Assembly (NCBI GenBank): GCA_965120415.1 | Contig: CBCPNA010000005.1 | Location: forward strand, 1-64,000 | Source: CBCPNA01 sp965120415 | Lineage (GTDB): Bacteria > Bacillota > Clostridia > Lachnospirales > CAG-274 | Reading direction: 5' to 3' | DNA length: 64,000 bases | Shown: one piece after another, positions 63,437 through 64,000 of the stretch | Layout: each line of letters opens with the position of its first letter | Position numbering within the stretch: position 1 is the first letter of the stretch | The notes under the pieces: generated by a model | What the model was told of the DNA's origin: nothing | Seen by the model: only the letters and a program-made list of their open reading frames with translations | The model's database searches: none | Position numbers and translations under genes: made by a program

Positions 63437-64000
63437 ATGGATTTATTTAAAAATAAAAAGCTTATTGATAAATTTGAAAAGAAAAAGGGCAAGCTATCTT
63501 CAAAGCCAGAGGTGCCTTCGGGGCTTTGTATAAAATGTTTAGGCTGTGGCAAGACGATTTATTCTAAAGAAATAGGTGTATATAATATTTGCCCAGAGTG
63601 CAAATTTTATTTTAGATTACCAGCAAGAAATAGGATAAAAATGATTGCGGATAAAAATATATTTGTAGAATTTGAAAAAGATATGATAGCAAAAAACCCA
63701 CTAGAATATCCTAATTATGAAGAAAAAATAAAAAATTTAAAACAAAAAACAGGCTTAAACGACGCTGTTATAACAGGCAAATGCCAAATATATGGCAAAG
63801 ACTGTGTTTTGGCTGTAATGGACTCACGCTTTATAATGGGGAGCATGGGTTCTGTTGTAGGAGAAAAGATAACAAGAGCTTTTGAATATGCAACTAAAAA
63901 TAGGCTACCTATCGTTATTTTTACGGCATCTGGAGGGGCAAGGATGCAAGAGGGGATAATATCGCTTATGCAAATGGCAAAAGTTTGTGCTGCTGTTTCT
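63437..64000 (+). CDS. accD: Acetyl-CoA carboxylase carboxyltransferase beta subunit (cut by window edge)
   Basis: The first 188 codons of AccD, which moves the carboxyl group from biotin to acetyl-CoA. The N-terminal zinc ribbon has four Cys (CIKCLGCG and CPEC), then the crotonase-like domain with SRFIMGSMGSVVGEKI and FTASGGARMQEG. The ATG at 63437 is preceded by GGGGGG. The gene runs off the right edge, so its length and whether it is fused to accA cannot be seen. Confidence 0.95.
   Translation, partial: MDLFKNKKLIDKFEKKKGKLSSKPEVPSGLCIKCLGCGKTIYSKEIGVYNICPECKFYFRLPARNRIKMIADKNIFVEFEKDMIAKNPLEYPNYEEKIKNLKQKTGLNDAVITGKCQIYGKDCVLAVMDSRFIMGSMGSVVGEKITRAFEYATKNRLPIVIFTASGGARMQEGIISLMQMAKVCAAVS

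Overview
The window is a very AT-rich chromosomal segment from a low-GC, endospore-forming member of the Clostridia, probably near the Lachnospirales. That placement is an inference. It rests on the germination protease gpr, the YtvI-type membrane protein, an SLH-domain surface protein, a FabK-type fatty-acid operon, Firmicute promoters of the TTGACA-17-TATAAT type, strong GGAGG ribosome binding sites, and several GTG/TTG starts. I see no phage, transposase, integrase or CRISPR array. The window is mostly core chromosome with some lineage-specific loci.

Layout. 0-1.4 kb: an AT-rich spacer with a cluster of DnaA-box-like 9-mers, then rpsT (-). 1.4-5.2 kb: gpr, ytvI, an Orn/Lys/Arg decarboxylase-family gene and an unlisted 52-residue protein. 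5.3-7.4 kb (-): recX with a TPR protein. 7.6-9.2 kb: a secreted protein of unknown function, followed by a promoter-to-terminator unit that looks like a structured noncoding RNA. 9.8-13.4 kb: murA, walJ-like, rlmH (preceded by a decayed duplicate of its own 5' end) and ispE. 13.5-15.6 kb: two secreted proteins, one of them a putative metalloprotease. 15.9-18.9 kb (-): a two-gene 2-oxoacid:ferredoxin oxidoreductase with fused subunits. 19.1-23.7 kb (-): sbcDC. 24.4-24.6 kb (-): a likely 6S RNA. 24.8-32 kb: a formate/nitrite-family channel, then ddl, a peptide-binding lipoprotein, a lytic transglycosylase, coaE and polA on the minus strand.

32-36.6 kb is the rpsL-rpsG-fusA-tuf translation cluster. 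36.7-38.7 kb is an SLH surface protein, followed by four tRNA genes (Leu, Gln, Gly, Gln). 39.9-42.5 kb carries an alpha/beta hydrolase and a sulfur-transfer pair (NifS-like desulfurase plus TtcA-like thiolase). 42.7-43.7 kb has a cupin gene and an otherwise gene-free tract with two small minus-strand transcript candidates. 43.8-47.9 kb (-) is a SEC-C protein, tsaC, a low-molecular-weight phosphatase, rpiB, upp and a TagO/WecA-type transferase. Next come radA, a small conserved protein, ribU under an FMN riboswitch (with a second, internally deleted riboswitch upstream), and gapN.

52.9-55.1 kb holds four tandem small membrane-protein genes. Three clearly share one motif, and the second gene has a striking Asp/Tyr repeat tail. 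From 56.1 kb to the right edge runs a type II fatty-acid operon: fabH-fabK-fabD-fabG-fabF-accB-fabZ-accC-accD (cut). It has no acpP, and its accB carries a His-rich insert.

The items I consider most worth following are the noncoding RNA at 9.3 kb, the tandem membrane-protein family with its D/Y repeat, the His-rich biotin carrier protein, the duplicated FMN riboswitch, and the dispersed intergenic repeat seen three times.
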